From assembly GCA_020026335.1 (NCBI GenBank), contig JAHHQO010000004.1, positions 1-64,000 of the forward strand: a DNA stretch of 64,000 nucleotides, read 5' to 3'. The position numbers were made by a program, and so were the translations under genes. This stretch comes from Alistipes sp. (lineage in GTDB: Bacteria; Bacteroidota; Bacteroidia; Bacteroidales; Rikenellaceae). Position 1 is the first letter of the stretch. Every line of letters begins with the position of its first letter. Shown piece by piece: positions 62,890 to 64,000 of this stretch. Under the pieces are notes generated by a model. The model was given only the letters and a program-made list of their open reading frames with translations, made no database searches and had not been told where the DNA came from.

Positions 62890-62897
62890 TACCTTTG
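62890..62897 (+). promoter_or_regulatory. -7 box TACCTTTG without a clear gene
   Basis: Exact match to TAnnTTTG, followed by CACC as in many Bacteroides promoters. No convincing coding sequence follows; an antisense or small transcript is possible. Confidence 0.4.
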
Positions 62898-63164
62898 CAC
62901 CATAGAACAATCCCCTCGGCGTGGTGGTCGGCTCAAAGGAGAAAATTCAGATTATTATAATGGGTGGACAGTGGATAAAACAGAACCATATTTTAAGTGG
63001 TACCATAAGTGGCAAAAGTGGTTGTATAAATGGATGAATTTTATATCCGTTTAACTTGTAACGGATCACATTTACACATTTATCCACTTGGGGATAAAGC
63101 TAAAACAGTACATCGCTACGGCTGTCAGCGTCAATCAGCGAGCAGCTGCAGCCGGCCGGATACA

Positions 63165-63206
63165 TAAAAGCCACCTGCTACATTGTATATCGTAACAAGT
63201 GGCTGA
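63165..63206 (-). terminator. intrinsic terminator after the pcfJ-like gene
   Basis: AGCCACCTGCTAC (63169-63181) and GTAACAAGTGGCT (63192-63204) pair over 13 positions with two wobble pairs; on the minus strand TTTTATG follows. It lies 20 bp past the gene's stop. Confidence 0.72.
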
Positions 63207-63225
63207 CGAAAAGAACAAAACAGAT

Positions 63226-63999
63226 TTATGCTGTCATACGTTTACGAATTTGCCGTGCGTTTTTCTGTACAAGTTGTATGATGCGGTCATGGTATTCTGT
63301 ATTTTGATTGCAAAGCCCTCTTGATTGCAGGACTTTGAAATTTTCAAGCGATACTTCAACGGTTTCAATACGTTTATCATCTATACGTGCAGAAAAAACC
63401 AAAGATTTGGGTTTGAGGTAGTATTCACATTGTCCCACACAATGATGTAAAGCATTTCCCTCTTTGTAATAATCATCCACACTCTCCAATACGCTGACCA
63501 CAATCACCCCATCAGTGAATGACAATCCGAAGAATTTGCCTTTCAACTCTCTGAACATTGCTTCGTTCTCCTGCGCCTTTTTTCGCTCGGCTTCACGTTT
63601 TTCTCGCTCTTGGATAACCCTTACCCTTTCTTGATAGCGGTCGTGTTCAGCTTTCAAATCCAATGGACAGACATAATGGGCATTGCGAATATCCTTGCCA
63701 CACCTTTCAAGCAAGCGGATGTAATCCACCCAAAGGGAAATATCGGATATGTGGTAATTGCTGCGCATGACTATCTTATAAGTGTTCCAATACAAATCGA
63801 AATACATAGAATGCTGCAGAAAATAGTTTAAATCCACCTTTCTTCCTGCCTTGAACATCGTTTCGGCTCTGCTGTCCTGCAACAAGGTTTCAATCAGCTT
63901 CGTTGGCTCAATCTCCGACAAAGAACCTCTCAGTCCGTTGCGCCTTAACTTGGTTGTGGCGGAATAATAAGGATAAACCTTGCAATCGGCAATCTGTCT
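63226..63999 (-). CDS. PcfJ-like protein, N-terminus beyond the window
   Basis: A partial gene that enters from the right edge. The frame is open to the window end and reads IADCKVYPYYSATTKLRRNG before LSEIEPTKLIETLL, which matches PcfJ-like proteins. So the true start lies beyond 64000; the TTG at 63921 is internal. The conserved core is ALHHCVGQCEYYLKPKSLVFSAR near the C-terminus, with an Arg/Glu-rich helix before it. PcfJ-type proteins are encoded on plasmids and ICEs of Gram-positive and Bacteroidetes hosts; their function is unclear. Confidence 0.8.
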   Translation of the reverse strand, partial: RQIADCKVYPYYSATTKLRRNGLRGSLSEIEPTKLIETLLQDSRAETMFKAGRKVDLNYFLQHSMYFDLYWNTYKIVMRSNYHISDISLWVDYIRLLERCGKDIRNAHYVCPLDLKAEHDRYQERVRVIQEREKREAERKKAQENEAMFRELKGKFFGLSFTDGVIVVSVLESVDDYYKEGNALHHCVGQCEYYLKPKSLVFSARIDDKRIETVEVSLENFKVLQSRGLCNQNTEYHDRIIQLVQKNARQIRKRMTA

Positions 64000-64000
64000 G

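Larger units (their letters stand above)
62651..63225. other. regulatory spacer between the Api92-like and pcfJ-like genes
   Basis: No supported protein gene. On the minus strand the last 70 nt before the ATG at 62650 form a leader like that at 61642-61760. A plus-strand promoter box TACCTTTG lies at 62890-62897. An 87-codon plus-strand ORF (62791-63054) starts before that promoter and has an odd, repetitive end (FKWYHKWQKWLYKWMN); it is not convincing. A terminator for the pcfJ-like gene lies at 63165-63206. Confidence 0.45.

Noticed and set aside
62791..63054. 87-codon plus-strand ORF
   Set aside because: It begins before the only promoter box in the area, has no Shine-Dalgarno site and a low-complexity end.
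1..64000. CRISPR arrays, tRNA or rRNA genes
   Set aside because: No regularly spaced repeats with unique spacers, cloverleaf sequences or rRNA-like segments were noticed; a scan with dedicated tools was not possible.

Overview
The window is Bacteroidales DNA: promoters follow the Bacteroides -7 pattern TAnnTTTG, there are lipoproteins with SC lipoboxes, a fimbrillin-like gene and CTnDOT-type tra genes. The genus cannot be fixed from what is visible. About 1-6.9 kb looks like host chromosome. It holds an aldose-1-epimerase-like gene, an FKBP-type prolyl isomerase, a large lipoprotein whose C-terminus resembles the streptococcal IgG protease IdeS, a GH13 alpha-amylase-family lipoprotein with altered catalytic motifs, and a broken fimbrillin-like gene.

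From about 7.0 kb to the right edge lies an integrative conjugative element (ICE). It opens with a tyrosine integrase (7.1 kb), an unrecognised gene, an excisionase-like HTH protein, a RepA-like ATPase and a CHC2/toprim-type primase. A 2.5 kb group II intron with its own reverse transcriptase splits the primase gene. A reversed MqsR-like toxin / Panacea-domain antitoxin pair follows at 14.3-15.6 kb. The main transfer operon runs from 16.0 to 32.0 kb: TraE, TraF, TraG (VirB4-like), TraJ, TraK, TraL, TraM, TraN, TraO, several conserved accessory proteins and a VirD4-type coupling protein.

A separate AT-richer module of about 8 kb (32.0-40.0 kb) sits directly behind the coupling protein gene, between two copies of an 11-bp repeat. 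It has a decayed tyrosine integrase, an outer-membrane beta-barrel protein, a small Cys-rich precursor peptide, a radical SAM/SPASM maturase and a C39-peptidase ABC exporter. This is a complete-looking ribosomally made, modified and exported peptide (RiPP) system and is the most interesting part of the window.

A second ICE operon runs from 40.9 to 56.4 kb. It encodes DUF4099-, toprim-, PH-, ArdC- and M23-domain proteins, a glucosaminidase-M23 fusion, a small OB-fold-like protein and membrane proteins. Two of its genes are interrupted by single-base length changes in poly-A runs. Peptidoglycan hydrolases (three in the ICE) probably open the wall for the transfer channel, while the ssDNA-binding, primase and ArdC-like proteins probably handle the transferred strand.

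At 56.5-59.4 kb lie a candidate small RNA or leader and an AbiEi/AbiEii-type toxin-antitoxin operon with a nested inverted-repeat operator, followed by a membrane-anchored phosphoribosyltransferase. This cassette is bounded by a 14-bp direct repeat. From 59.4 kb to the end, small ICE genes of mostly unknown function run on the minus strand, ending in a PcfJ-like gene cut by the window edge. No relaxase, rRNA, tRNA or CRISPR array was recognised. All calls come from reading the sequence; no database search was run.
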